From positions 620,001 through 684,000 of the forward strand of contig CAWKKW010000002.1 in assembly GCA_963850345.1 (NCBI GenBank): a stretch of DNA of 64,000 nt. The letters are read 5' to 3'. This document shows, piece after piece, positions 38,060 through 47,342 of this stretch. The notes under the pieces are model-generated. The model ran no database searches. It had not been told where the DNA came from and was given only the letters and a program-made list of their open reading frames with translations. Both the position numbers and the translations under genes were made by a program. How positions within the stretch are numbered: position 1 is the stretch's first letter; each line of letters opens with the position of its first letter. The stretch comes from CAWKKW01 sp963850345 (GTDB lineage Bacteria > Acidobacteriota > Terriglobia > Terriglobales > Acidobacteriaceae).

Positions 38060-39115
38060 ATGAATGTAATTATGAAAACTGGTTTAGCGGCGGGCTTGGA
38101 TACACTGGGTCTCCTTTCTTTGCTGCGCTACGTTCGTTCTGCCAAACAAGGGATTGTGCTCACGTTCCATCGCGTGCTTCGCGACAGCGAACGGGAGCTT
38201 TGTTACGATCCGCACCTCTTCATGTCAGAGAGCGTTTTTCAGCAGCTTCTTGAGCTGTTGCAGCGCGAGTTCCAGGTTGTAAGCCTCGCCGACATCATCG
38301 ATCACCCAGAACGCACGGAGCAGCGCCAACGAGTTGCTCTGACCTTTGACGATGGATGGGAAGATACCTACTCGGTGGTCTACCCACACCTGCTTCATCA
38401 CCAGATGCCGGCGACTGTCTTCCTTTGCACCGGCTTGATGGAGACTGGGCAGATGCTACCGGAGGAGCGCTTTGGGCGCATCTGGAGGCATTGCGAGGCG
38501 ACCAATCGACTTACGCAACTCACCTATGACCTCACCAAGTGGGGTGCAATCCACTCCGAGTCAAAAGAACGTGTTACGTGGGCGCGCTTTCTCAAGAGGC
38601 TTACCTACAACACCAAGCAGCTGCTTCTCTCGCACCTCGAAGACTCCTATCAGGTTCCCAGCGATCCTCGGCGGCGCCTGCTCACCTGGGATGAAGTCCG
38701 GCTGATGGCTCGCAATCAAATCACCTTCGGCTCGCACACCGTTCACCACTGTACGTTGACGGCCGAACAGGATTCCAACATCCTTCAGGAGCTGAAGCGT
38801 TCGCGAGAAGACATCTGGGAACAACTGCACCTCCAGCCCAAATTCTTTGCCTATCCGAATGGTGGGTACAATCCGAGAATCATCAGCCTGGTGCGGGAAG
38901 CCGGCTACAGTCATGCAGTCACTACAGACATGAGCCATGTAACTCGGAAGAGTAACCCCTACGCGATTCCTCGCTTCGCGATGGATGACTTCGTAGTTGC
39001 CGATCGCTCAGCTGCATTGAATCCCTCGCGTGCACGCTTCTATATGCAGGCTTTGACCGGTAACTCTCTTACGCGTTGGATCCCCGGACTAAGCCATCCC
39101 ATCACGGCTGCATAG
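38060..39115 (+). CDS. Polysaccharide deacetylase (NodB homology, CE4)
   Basis: The ATG at 38060 (or 38072) gives 351 residues. The longer upstream frame is not family-like. The NodB motifs are 'LTFDDGWEDTY' (TFDD, metal and base Asp) and 'GSHTVHH' (His pair), followed by 'FFAYPNGGY' and a C-terminal 'REAGYSHAVTT' strand. Such enzymes remove N- or O-acetyl groups from polysaccharides or lipid-linked sugars. An opening hydrophobic segment (GLAAGLDTLGLLSLL) may anchor it loosely. It overlaps the convergent glycosyltransferase gene by 14 bases. It belongs to the exopolysaccharide locus by position. Confidence 0.9.
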   Translation: MNVIMKTGLAAGLDTLGLLSLLRYVRSAKQGIVLTFHRVLRDSERELCYDPHLFMSESVFQQLLELLQREFQVVSLADIIDHPERTEQRQRVALTFDDGWEDTYSVVYPHLLHHQMPATVFLCTGLMETGQMLPEERFGRIWRHCEATNRLTQLTYDLTKWGAIHSESKERVTWARFLKRLTYNTKQLLLSHLEDSYQVPSDPRRRLLTWDEVRLMARNQITFGSHTVHHCTLTAEQDSNILQELKRSREDIWEQLHLQPKFFAYPNGGYNPRIISLVREAGYSHAVTTDMSHVTRKSNPYAIPRFAMDDFVVADRSAALNPSRARFYMQALTGNSLTRWIPGLSHPITAA

Positions 39116-40181
39116 CGACTTCCTTCCGCATTCCCAAACCCTTAAGCGTGGACCAGCACTGGTCCACGCTTTCGAGCAACATGCCGACTCCCAATCCGAA
39201 ATGAATCGCTGCATAGATGACCGGCGCGTGCCACAGATACTCGAGCCCTTCGGCTCGAGCTAGCTGAACAGCACTCGCCAGCACCACCAGCGCATACAGC
39301 GCGGGAGTGAAGAGCAGCGCAGCACGCATGGCTGCGCCCGAAGGCCAAGCCAGCGGCGCAACTGCGCAAAGTAATAACAAAAGCAGCGGGGCAAATTGAC
39401 TTAGGGAGATACCGTCAGGGTGCTTCAGCGCCAGCCGGACCCTGCCGCGGCCATAACGTACCATTTGCCGAAACAAGGCTCTTACCGTTCCCCTGGCTTC
39501 ATAAAAGATCGCGAGCCTGGGGTCCGTGTACGCCTTCATCCCGGCTTTTCGTAGCCGCGTGTTGAACTCCACATCTTCGCAGGCGTCGAAACGTTCATCG
39601 TACATGCCGATCGCATCGAAGACTTCGCGGCGATAACTCGCTCCAGAACTGGCAGGGTCGACATACCCTGCAAAGTCCATGTTGTAAATCAGAGAATCTC
39701 GACCGTGGCCGAGCGTCGAGGCGCGCGTCGCTGCAATCCTTTGTCGCTGTCTCGACGCTGAACTGGCGAGTAACGGCTGCGGACGGCAAAGACAATCGGC
39801 GTCTGTTTCTTCAAACAACGTCACTGTGTCGCGAAGCAGGGTACGGGATGGAATCTCACAGTGTCCGTCGAGAAACACGATGATCGCTCCGCGTGCGCTG
39901 CGAACTCCAGCATTCCTGCCCGGCCCCGACCGAACCTTCGGATTATCAATCAGGGCAAGGTGCACGGGGGAACTCTGCGCGAGTTGCAATACCCGTTCGC
40001 GCGTTCCATCCGTCGATCCTCCATCACAAACTAGAATTTCAAATTGCCCGCGCGGAAAATCCTGCTGCATCAGAGACTCAAGCAGGCCCGGCAAGCACTC
40101 CACTTCGTTGCGCACCGGAAGCACGACGGAGACCTGATCCGGCCGACTGCCTCCACTCTCCAAAGGTTGAGCAGACTTCAT
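39102..40181 (-). CDS. Membrane-associated GT2-family glycosyltransferase
   Basis: The ATG at 40181 has GGGAG before it and avoids overlap with the upstream gene; a frame starting at 40247 is less likely. The 359-residue protein has a GT-A domain ('VSVVLPVRNEVECLPGLL', 'CDGGSTDGT', 'FLDGHCEIP', 'CEDVEFNTRLRKAG') in residues 15-235 and two or three membrane helices toward the end ('FAPLLLLLLCAVAPLAW', 'ALLFTPALYALVVLASAV'). It would transfer an activated sugar on the cytoplasmic face of the membrane. It follows another GT2 gene by 25 bases in the exopolysaccharide operon. Confidence 0.9.
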   Translation of the reverse strand: MKSAQPLESGGSRPDQVSVVLPVRNEVECLPGLLESLMQQDFPRGQFEILVCDGGSTDGTRERVLQLAQSSPVHLALIDNPKVRSGPGRNAGVRSARGAIIVFLDGHCEIPSRTLLRDTVTLFEETDADCLCRPQPLLASSASRQRQRIAATRASTLGHGRDSLIYNMDFAGYVDPASSGASYRREVFDAIGMYDERFDACEDVEFNTRLRKAGMKAYTDPRLAIFYEARGTVRALFRQMVRYGRGRVRLALKHPDGISLSQFAPLLLLLLCAVAPLAWPSGAAMRAALLFTPALYALVVLASAVQLARAEGLEYLWHAPVIYAAIHFGLGVGMLLESVDQCWSTLKGLGMRKEVAMQP

Positions 40182-40206
40182 CAACGAGAACTCCCAACTG
40201 GGATAC

Positions 40207-41418
40207 TCAACGAACGGTCCGAGCCCATCGCTTGCGGCGATAACCAAACAACGCTGCGAGTTGAGTAAGTCCGATGATGCCGACGTATGCGGGCATAAAG
40301 AGCAGATCGGTGATGGGATACGGCTGCGGCGCGGATCTCCGAAAAAGCAACCAGAGATAACAGGACTGGGCTATCACTGCGCCGGCGAGTAACTCGACGA
40401 TGAGGCGAGCATGACCGAAGGGCAACTCGACCAAAGCGAGCGCAAATGCCGTTGCGGTCATGTAAAGAACTACGAGCCGGCTTGTCAGTAGTAACATCAC
40501 CGCTGCTTCCACGAGCTTCCAGTTGCGGCGCTTGATTCCGTGCCCTACCAGCTTCGGCACGGAACGTAGAATCAGCTGAAAGATGCCGCTCGCCCAGCGC
40601 AATCGCTGCGGAGCGGCATCGTGAATCCTGCGCGTCATGCGCGAAACGACTCGGGCCGAATCGACATATTGGACGCGAACACCGGCCAGTGCGAGCGTAA
40701 TCGCGTATTCGGCGTCCTCGACTACGGAACTGGCATCGAACGGAACCTGCTCAACCACGGCACGCGATAGGCAAAAGCCATTTCCCTGGATGAGATTGAC
40801 CAGTCCCGCAGACGAACGAGGTCGATAGACGAACGAGTTCTCTGCTGCCTTCGAAGCAATCGTAAACGTCTCGAACCAGCCTGCTTTGTCGCCCGTCGAG
40901 GCGAATTCATATCTGCCCTGTAAGGCGTACTTAGTCGATGAGACTCGCGCAGCTTCTATCTCCGCTGCCATGTTTTGCAGGAACATCGGATCGATCTCAC
41001 TATCCGCATCGATGATCACGACGGCATCAAACGGGGTCGTGAGTGCTCTCGCAAACGCCCATGCAAGCGCCTGCCCCTTGCCCCGGTTCTCGGGATCGGT
41101 TCGAATCCACACTTCAGAGCCGCACTGGCGAGCAACCTCCGCCGTCTGGTCTTCGCAGTTGTCGGCGATGGTGACCAAGTGAAAGCGATCGCGGGGATAG
41201 TCCACCTGCAGCGAACTTTCGATCGTAGCCTGTATGCCGCCCGCTTCGTTATGAGCAGGAATCAGCATCAGAAACCGCGGCCCTGATGCTTCCGTAGCCC
41301 GGCGCGATCGCCTGCCGATTGAGGTTCCGGCGATCGCGAACAGCAGAATGTACAGCGACGCCAGGAGCGATCCCGCAGCAAGTACAATCCCCACCAGCAT
41401 GATTGCGTGAACTACCAT
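40207..41418 (-). CDS. Membrane GT2-family glycosyltransferase, processive-synthase-like
   Basis: The 403-residue protein begins with a transmembrane helix (residues 5-30). The GT-A domain has 'LMLIPAHNEAGGIQ', 'IIDADSEIDP' (DxD metal motif), 'VVEDAEYAITLALAG' (base Asp) and 'QRLRWASG', the Q-x-x-R-W motif of cellulose/chitin-synthase-like enzymes. At least three helices follow. It could elongate a backbone or add single sugars. Its ATG directly follows the stop of the sugar-transferase gene, with no gap between the coding regions, so the two are translationally linked. Confidence 0.92.
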   Translation of the reverse strand: MVVHAIMLVGIVLAAGSLLASLYILLFAIAGTSIGRRSRRATEASGPRFLMLIPAHNEAGGIQATIESSLQVDYPRDRFHLVTIADNCEDQTAEVARQCGSEVWIRTDPENRGKGQALAWAFARALTTPFDAVVIIDADSEIDPMFLQNMAAEIEAARVSSTKYALQGRYEFASTGDKAGWFETFTIASKAAENSFVYRPRSSAGLVNLIQGNGFCLSRAVVEQVPFDASSVVEDAEYAITLALAGVRVQYVDSARVVSRMTRRIHDAAPQRLRWASGIFQLILRSVPKLVGHGIKRRNWKLVEAAVMLLLTSRLVVLYMTATAFALALVELPFGHARLIVELLAGAVIAQSCYLWLLFRRSAPQPYPITDLLFMPAYVGIIGLTQLAALFGYRRKRWARTVR

Positions 41419-42804
41419 CTACCTCGCCCCACGACCAAACACCGCAATCTTGACCGTCTTGAACAGGATCATGAGGTCGAAAAGGGGAGAGCGGTTCTTG
41501 AGATAGAAGAGGTCATACTCCAGTTTGACGCGAGATTCTTCGATGCTCGATCCATAGCTCGCGCACACCTGGGCCCAACCCGTAATTCCGGGTGGAACAC
41601 TATGCCTCAGATCGTAATAAGCAATGTGTTCGCGCAACATCTCCACAAAGTGCGGGCGCTCGGGACGCGGCCCCACGAAGTGCATCTCGCCTCTAACTAC
41701 GTTCCATAACTGGGGTAATTCGTCTAACCGGACCTTACGCAGGAACCTACCCACAGGAGTCACACGAGGATCGTTATCGGTCGCCCACACCGGTCCGGAA
41801 AGACTCTCGGCGTCCGTACGCATGGAACGAAACTTCAAAGTATTGAAAGTGCGGCCAAATGTGCCGACTCGCTCCTGCTTGTAAAAGATAGGTCCTTTGG
41901 AATTCAACTTGATTGCAACCGCAATTGCGACGAACACCGGAAATAGTACAACCATGGCTGCCAGCGCAAGAATGAAGCCGCAGACTCGGTATGCCAGCAG
42001 CGAAAACTGGGATTGCCCGAAGCCCCGTCCGTACGCCATCCGCTCTACTGCGACGAGTTCGACTGGCACCCGTCCCGTGAGTGATTCGTATAACTCGGTC
42101 GCGTCCTCAACCCGTACTCCATTCCGCCGCAATTCGTAAAGTCTCTTCGGCGCGAGCGGCGAAGCATTCGCCTGCAGGCCGATCGCGATGCGATCCGGGC
42201 AGAACGATTGCGTCACTGCTTCAAACTCGCCCAAGTGCCCGCAGGTCGCGAAGGCCAGGGTGTCCACATGCGTGTCCACATCTTCGACAACCACACCGCT
42301 CATCTTGAGTGGCAGGCAGCCGCGTTGCTTCATCGCCTCGGCCAGCAAGGGGATACTCGGCCCCGTTCCCACCAGCAGAACTCGTTCTCCTCCCAGCGCT
42401 CGCCTTCCCACCCAATCCGCAACAAAACGATACGTACAAAGCACGATGATAAACATCACCAGGCTGGGCTCAAGCGTGCGATAGACAGTGCCTGCCGGCA
42501 TCAGCAGCCACCAGACCGGAGCAACCAGCAATATGCCGCAGCCCAGAGCGCGCAAGCATTGGAGCAGTATCTCCGGGGTTCCCTTGGTCAGATCCAGATC
42601 GTAGAGATCGAAGAAATACAGGCACCAGATGCTGACCGCACCCCCCGAGGCCGCCATGGCTAAGGTTCTCCACGTGGGCAACATGAACAGGTGCGCTGGA
42701 CCTGCATTCAGCGCAGCCAGCAAGACGAACGTTAGAAAAAATCCGTCAATCGCAATGAAGAGGAACAATTGCGATGGCAGATACAGATTGCAAAACCGGA
42801 TCAT
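41419..42804 (-). CDS. Polyprenyl-phosphate sugar phosphotransferase (exopolysaccharide initiation)
   Basis: This 461-residue membrane protein has four N-terminal helices, a nucleotide-binding-like middle ('ALGGERVLLVGTGPSIPLL'), a further hydrophobic helix near 290 and the C-terminal bacterial sugar transferase domain. The latter shows 'GPIFYKQERVGTFGR', 'FRSMRTDAE', 'LRKVRLDELPQLWNVVRGEM', 'VGPRPERP' and 'PGITGWAQV'. It starts repeat-unit synthesis by moving a sugar phosphate onto undecaprenyl phosphate. The layout matches the EpsB/WcaJ-type enzymes of exosortase-linked loci (TIGR03013). It overlaps the upstream kinase gene by 4 bases. Confidence 0.94.
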   Translation of the reverse strand: MIRFCNLYLPSQLFLFIAIDGFFLTFVLLAALNAGPAHLFMLPTWRTLAMAASGGAVSIWCLYFFDLYDLDLTKGTPEILLQCLRALGCGILLVAPVWWLLMPAGTVYRTLEPSLVMFIIVLCTYRFVADWVGRRALGGERVLLVGTGPSIPLLAEAMKQRGCLPLKMSGVVVEDVDTHVDTLAFATCGHLGEFEAVTQSFCPDRIAIGLQANASPLAPKRLYELRRNGVRVEDATELYESLTGRVPVELVAVERMAYGRGFGQSQFSLLAYRVCGFILALAAMVVLFPVFVAIAVAIKLNSKGPIFYKQERVGTFGRTFNTLKFRSMRTDAESLSGPVWATDNDPRVTPVGRFLRKVRLDELPQLWNVVRGEMHFVGPRPERPHFVEMLREHIAYYDLRHSVPPGITGWAQVCASYGSSIEESRVKLEYDLFYLKNRSPLFDLMILFKTVKIAVFGRGAR

Positions 42805-43640
42805 TTTGAGGTTCCACCGATGTAGTACTTGTTGTAATACTCTTCGTACTTCAGTTCATCTACATCGTTCAAGACGCAACCCAGCGCCTTCTTCCCCAGC
42901 ATCGCCAACGCATCCTGAGCGCAGTCAATGGGCGTGTGATTTGCGCGTACGACGAAGATCGCCTGATCGATTAGAGGCAGCAGCGCGTGCGTATCCGCGG
43001 CAACCAGCAGCGGCGCAGAATCAATCACGACGAAGTCGTACTCGGCCCTCGCATCTTCCAGGAAACGATTCATTCGTTCGCCGTGCAACAACTCGTCCGG
43101 GCGCAGCGAAGGATTCATCGCCAGAAGCGCGTGCAGATTGGGTCTGAGCTTCCACATGCCCTCGTGCCAATCATCCGACTGTTCCAGAAATGACATATCC
43201 ATCGCTGTGCATCGCACGCCTAGTTGCCGGTGAATCGACGGACGCCGCAGATCCAGTTCCACCAACAGGGTGCGCTTATCCTGCACGTGACTCAACCCAT
43301 ACGCCAGGTTCAGTGCCGTCAGCGTCTTACCCTCTTCGGCGATCGCGCTGGTCACCATGAACACTTTGCTGCGCTGGGCCCGCGCCACCTGAAGCACGCG
43401 CGTGCAGAGCAGCCGATACTTTTCAGCCGCCAGCACCAGCGGTTCTGGAAGACCAACCGCGCTACGCCGGGCGAGTACAATCTCGGGAGCGATGAGCTCG
43501 TCGTCTAACTGCGAATTCTTTGGATCGTACACGTCTAACGGGTCTCTATCGCGTTTCACCGTCGCCTCTGATCTTCTTTTTGTGGGGAGGGATGTTGGCC
43601 TTACAGCCTCGTCCTCTAACTTCTGCCTTTGAGTCAACAT
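42801..43640 (-). CDS. CpsD/CapB-type tyrosine-kinase-like ATPase
   Basis: The 279-residue cytoplasmic protein has a P-loop 'SAIAEEGKTLTALNLA' (K105), a Walker A' segment 'LLVELDLRRPS' and Walker B 'DFVVIDSAPLL'. A Tyr cluster 'KYEEYYNKYY' sits at the C-terminus, the usual autophosphorylation site of BY-kinases. These kinases pair with a chain-length regulator in the membrane to control polymer export and length. The partner is encoded upstream after 73 bases. The first 65 residues are a charged extension of unknown use. Confidence 0.92.
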   Translation of the reverse strand: MLTQRQKLEDEAVRPTSLPTKRRSEATVKRDRDPLDVYDPKNSQLDDELIAPEIVLARRSAVGLPEPLVLAAEKYRLLCTRVLQVARAQRSKVFMVTSAIAEEGKTLTALNLAYGLSHVQDKRTLLVELDLRRPSIHRQLGVRCTAMDMSFLEQSDDWHEGMWKLRPNLHALLAMNPSLRPDELLHGERMNRFLEDARAEYDFVVIDSAPLLVAADTHALLPLIDQAIFVVRANHTPIDCAQDALAMLGKKALGCVLNDVDELKYEEYYNKYYIGGTSK

Positions 43641-43713
43641 GCTTCTCCTCAGAACTTGCGCTTTCTCTTATAACTGCCGTTGGTACAACCTTCCAAAGCC
43701 CCGCTGCGTACGA

Positions 43714-45207
43714 TCAGGATGTTTCTCGCAACAGTGGATTGAGCCTGCTCTTTTGCAGCAGTGCTGAACTCGGGATCCTCGGCACCGTCGTCAGCATCGG
43801 TATCGAGAGATATCGCGTTAAGTCATCCGCATCATGGATTGTGTCGTCGCGCAGTTCCATGTAGAACGCCAGCAGCAATCCGATGATGACGGAGGCGAGA
43901 AAGCCTGCACCATTGATGACAGCCAGGTTCGGCGAATACGCCTTCGAGGGCAAGTTCGCGGGATCCAGAATTCGAAACTGCTCGCTCTCGTCATGTCGCT
44001 CCAGCTCCGCAGCCATGGCCGATGCCGATTGCTTCTCGACCAGCGACTCGTAGTTCTTCTGCGTCGCCAGGTAGTCGCGATTTTGATCGGCGAACTGGCT
44101 CTCCACCGCCGGCAGATTTTCGACCCGGCCCTGCAGGCTCGATAACTGCCCTTCCAGTTCCTGCTGGCGCCCAGTACGAGCCTTGATCTCCTGCTCGATG
44201 GCCGCAAGCTGGCTTTGAAGCTGCTGCACCATGTTCGGACCCGCGGCAGTGTTGCTGGCTGCCACGACCGCCGAAGCCGGCTGACTCTTCACCTCCTGCT
44301 CCAGTTGAGAGACTTGCTCCTGCAGCCTCACTACGTCTGGATGAGAGTCGGTGTACTTCTGTCGGGCTGCAGATAGATCCTGCTTCGCCTTCTGCAACTC
44401 CAACTGCAGAGGCGTTGGTGGAGGCGCTACCGCGCTTGCCGCACCTTTGCCCACGCCGCTCATATTCAGCATCGATTGCAGATATACCTTCTGCTGATGC
44501 GCACGATCGATCGCTTCGCTGTTCGCCTGCGCGAGACTCTGGTACTGGCTGATCAACTGCAGATTCGACGCCGACTGTTCCGGCAAAGATCCGAGGTGAG
44601 ACGCCTTGAACCGGCGAATCTTCTCTTCCTGGACCGCCAGATCTGCCCTGGCCTTATCCAGTTCATTGCCGATGAACTTATTCGTTCCCTGCGCTTGCTC
44701 GGCTCTCGACTTCAGATTTTCCTGAATGAAAAGATTGGCGATTTCGTCCGTTACCCGCTGGGCCACCTCGGGCGTGGGCCCCAGATACGCAATCTTGAAG
44801 CTGGCTCCACCCGAACGCTTCTCCGGATGCTCCTTGGTGCTGACCTCCACTTCGATATCCTTGCGCATGGTGGCGATGATGTCTTCCTTCGACTCCTTGC
44901 CTTGCAGCTTGGGATAGAGATGAAGGTCGTCAATAATCTTTTGCAGCCGAGTCCGACTCATCACTTCTTCTGTGATGGTCTGGAGCCTGTCTGTAACATC
45001 TTCCGTAACCGTGGCATGAACGTATTCGTCGGGAATCTTCTGCGGGATGACCAAAATCATCGTCTCAGAGCGGTAGTGCTTCGGCAGAAGAAGACTTATC
45101 CCAAGGACTACAAGTGAAATGGCCACGATGGGGATAAGGATCCATCCCTTTCTGCGGCGCAACATGTCGGCGTATTCTTTTGCATTCGTCGGCGGCTTGC
45201 GAATCAT
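43714..45207 (-). CDS. Polysaccharide chain-length determinant (Wzz/GNVR, exosortase-locus type)
   Basis: The 497-residue protein has an N-terminal Wzz domain with a membrane helix (residues 20-42, 'ILIPIVAISLVVLGISLLL') and a periplasmic part with 'RSETMILVIPQKIP'. Long coiled coils run over about 180-390. A GNVR-like segment ('DYLATQKNYESLVEKQ') and a second membrane helix ('VINGAGFLASVIIGLLLAF') precede a cytoplasmic tail. It sets polymer chain length and partners with the tyrosine kinase downstream. The layout resembles the XrtA-system chain-length protein (TIGR03007). Its ATG overlaps the stop of the barrel gene by one base (TAATG). Confidence 0.92.
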   Translation of the reverse strand: MIRKPPTNAKEYADMLRRRKGWILIPIVAISLVVLGISLLLPKHYRSETMILVIPQKIPDEYVHATVTEDVTDRLQTITEEVMSRTRLQKIIDDLHLYPKLQGKESKEDIIATMRKDIEVEVSTKEHPEKRSGGASFKIAYLGPTPEVAQRVTDEIANLFIQENLKSRAEQAQGTNKFIGNELDKARADLAVQEEKIRRFKASHLGSLPEQSASNLQLISQYQSLAQANSEAIDRAHQQKVYLQSMLNMSGVGKGAASAVAPPPTPLQLELQKAKQDLSAARQKYTDSHPDVVRLQEQVSQLEQEVKSQPASAVVAASNTAAGPNMVQQLQSQLAAIEQEIKARTGRQQELEGQLSSLQGRVENLPAVESQFADQNRDYLATQKNYESLVEKQSASAMAAELERHDESEQFRILDPANLPSKAYSPNLAVINGAGFLASVIIGLLLAFYMELRDDTIHDADDLTRYLSIPMLTTVPRIPSSALLQKSRLNPLLRETS

Positions 45208-46622
45208 TATTGACCTTTTCTACGCATGAGTGGATTGCCCAGCAGGAACGAGATCCCTCCAAACACATCATCCCGGTTGTAAGAATATGAGGCGCCCTGG
45301 AAGACTGGAGTGGACTGCTGAGAACGAGCAACGCTGGCAAATAAGAGGATGTTGTCGGTCAGGTGCTTGTCAATGCGTGCACCGATGCCGAAGTTGGACT
45401 GCTCAAGGTTTGAATTATCAGACACGGTGCGGATGTAACGGGTATCGATGGTGAGGTCGATCGAGTTCGTCAGCGCCTTATCGAACACTGCGGAAAGCTG
45501 GTGAGCTTCGGTTGGCGGTTCGATGTACTGCAACTGAAAGACCCGAGCATACGCCACATCGATTCGTGCGAACGCGGTCGTGTAATTCAGATCCGCATTC
45601 GCTGCATAACTGACGCTGCTGGAGCTCTTGACCAGGTTTCCAGTGACCGTGCTGAAGAGCGGTCCTGCTCCCACACGTAACGCCACGTGATCTGAAAGGT
45701 TTTTGCGATAGATGCCCTCGACGGCGACGTAATTCTCGTGTCCGCGCGGCGCGAGACCGCGAATGAACACATCCGTCAACTCAGCTCCCACCGCACTCGT
45801 TTGGCTGGTGTTGTGCTCGAAGAGCAGGTCGAGGCCGCCAAGATCATTGCGCAGAACCTGTCGCGGTTGCCCGGGTAGAGGCTGCTGTTCTGCCTCTTCG
45901 AGCCAGCCACCGGTGAGTGACGCCGTGATCTTGTCCTTTTCACTCGTATTGTGAATGACGCCGAGCGAAGTCGCCGCATTTGTGACCAGGTAACTGTCCG
46001 CCAGGACGCTCGCACCCACGCTGGCCTGCGCAACGCCCGTACTGCCCACAACGATGGTGGTCGGCAGATATTGCCCGAGGCTCGTCAGTCTGCCGGCTGT
46101 CGCGTTCCAGAAATACCGAGTGATGTCGGACGTGCCGTGGACCCATTGATGGGTATAGACCTGCGAGTTGTCTTTCACCGATGTGTAATCGGGATACTTG
46201 TTCCAATCGAGCCGGTAGTTCGCGTCGAAGTGCGAGGTTGGCGACTTCCAGCGAAATCCAACCGGCACGCCAAATCCCGCAAAGGCTCCCGACTTCCACT
46301 GTCGTGCCGAATTAAAGAGGTTGTCTCCCCAACCGCCCTTGAGGTCAATGCCCACGTTGAAAGGGCCACCCTGGCGATCGACATACTGCACCGACTCGGC
46401 ATTCGAATTCACGTCGCCAAGGCTTGGCACCATGCCCTGCTGATACGTCTCCGCCGAGACGGGGTTGCTATAAGGTGCTTCATCGAGAGGCACGTTCGTC
46501 TGTGCAGGAGAGGTCACCTGTGCGCCTGCCGGAATCGCAGCCAGCAGCCCGAGCACTGTGGCGAGCAGATATTGTTGTCTGCGAGTCACGCAGGATCCTT
46601 TCGAGCGGGTCGTATTCTTCAT
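45207..46622 (-). CDS. Outer-membrane beta-barrel protein of the exopolysaccharide locus
   Basis: The 471-residue protein starts with a signal peptide (QYLLATVLGLLAAIPAGAQ, residues 17-35) and then shows many amphipathic strands with aromatic belts ('ANYRLDWNKYPDY', 'FARIDVAYARVFQLQY'). It is most like the outer-membrane barrel found beside the export genes in exosortase-linked loci (TIGR03016-like). It may form the outer-membrane pore through which the polymer leaves. Its coding region overlaps the Wza-like gene by 4 bases and the chain-length gene by one base, so all three are likely made together. Confidence 0.82.
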   Translation of the reverse strand: MKNTTRSKGSCVTRRQQYLLATVLGLLAAIPAGAQVTSPAQTNVPLDEAPYSNPVSAETYQQGMVPSLGDVNSNAESVQYVDRQGGPFNVGIDLKGGWGDNLFNSARQWKSGAFAGFGVPVGFRWKSPTSHFDANYRLDWNKYPDYTSVKDNSQVYTHQWVHGTSDITRYFWNATAGRLTSLGQYLPTTIVVGSTGVAQASVGASVLADSYLVTNAATSLGVIHNTSEKDKITASLTGGWLEEAEQQPLPGQPRQVLRNDLGGLDLLFEHNTSQTSAVGAELTDVFIRGLAPRGHENYVAVEGIYRKNLSDHVALRVGAGPLFSTVTGNLVKSSSSVSYAANADLNYTTAFARIDVAYARVFQLQYIEPPTEAHQLSAVFDKALTNSIDLTIDTRYIRTVSDNSNLEQSNFGIGARIDKHLTDNILLFASVARSQQSTPVFQGASYSYNRDDVFGGISFLLGNPLMRRKGQ

Positions 46623-47290
46623 GGGACCACCACAGTGTCGTGGGCCTGCAGAATCAACTCCTCCGAGCCGTGGTTCCCCTTCAGTACGTTCTCGTACTTA
46701 TAGGCAAGTCGAACGCGCCTTCCGTCGGGCGCAACCCGAAGGACGTAAATGTCTTTCTTCTTGGCGAAGTCGCGCAGACCGCCCGCTTGGGCTACCGCGT
46801 CAAGAACGCCCATGGACTGGGTCAGCGGAAACGTGCCCGGCCGAGTTACTTGTCCAATGACGTTGATCCTCTGGCTGCGAATGTCAGAGACGATGACCGT
46901 CACCTGCGGATCCTTGAGAAACTTTGCGAGTGCCAGCTTCAGCTGTCCTTCAAGCTCAGTCGCCGTCTTTCCAGCGGCCGCGACATCTCCTACCAGCGAC
47001 AGTGAAATCTTGCCATCGGGCCGAACGGGGACAGACCGCGAAAGATCCGGTTCGTGCCATACGCTGATGGTGAGCACGTCATCCACACCGATGCGGTAGG
47101 GCATCTGGGTCAACGATGCCTCGGTGGGGTTCGCGGTAACTCTGGAAGGAGTTCCAGATCCTTCGATCACCGCCGAGTCTCCCCTGAGCGCGCTGGTGGT
47201 CGTCTGTGCGGTTGCTGCTCCCGTCCACACAAGCCAGCCTAGTACCACTGCAACCAAGGTCATTTTTGTTATGTACTTGCCCGAAGACAT
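46619..47290 (-). CDS. Polysaccharide export protein (Wza-like, Poly_export plus SLBB)
   Basis: This 223-residue protein has a signal peptide (residues 1-29). The polysaccharide-export domain follows ('YRIGVDDVLTISVWHEPDLS', 'VRPDGKISLSLVGDV') and then an SLBB domain ('INVIGQVTRPGTFPL', 'MGVLDAVAQAGGL'). There is no lipobox Cys, so it would not be a lipoprotein. It is shorter than Wza and lacks the C-terminal amphipathic helix, so another protein, such as the adjacent barrel, probably forms the outer-membrane channel. It starts the run of overlapping export genes and lies 52 bases after a regulator gene. Confidence 0.93.
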   Translation of the reverse strand: MSSGKYITKMTLVAVVLGWLVWTGAATAQTTTSALRGDSAVIEGSGTPSRVTANPTEASLTQMPYRIGVDDVLTISVWHEPDLSRSVPVRPDGKISLSLVGDVAAAGKTATELEGQLKLALAKFLKDPQVTVIVSDIRSQRINVIGQVTRPGTFPLTQSMGVLDAVAQAGGLRDFAKKKDIYVLRVAPDGRRVRLAYKYENVLKGNHGSEELILQAHDTVVVP

Positions 47291-47342
47291 TGCCCTACTC
47301 CTCCAATTGCTATCTCTACTCTGATCGAATGAAAATTATGCG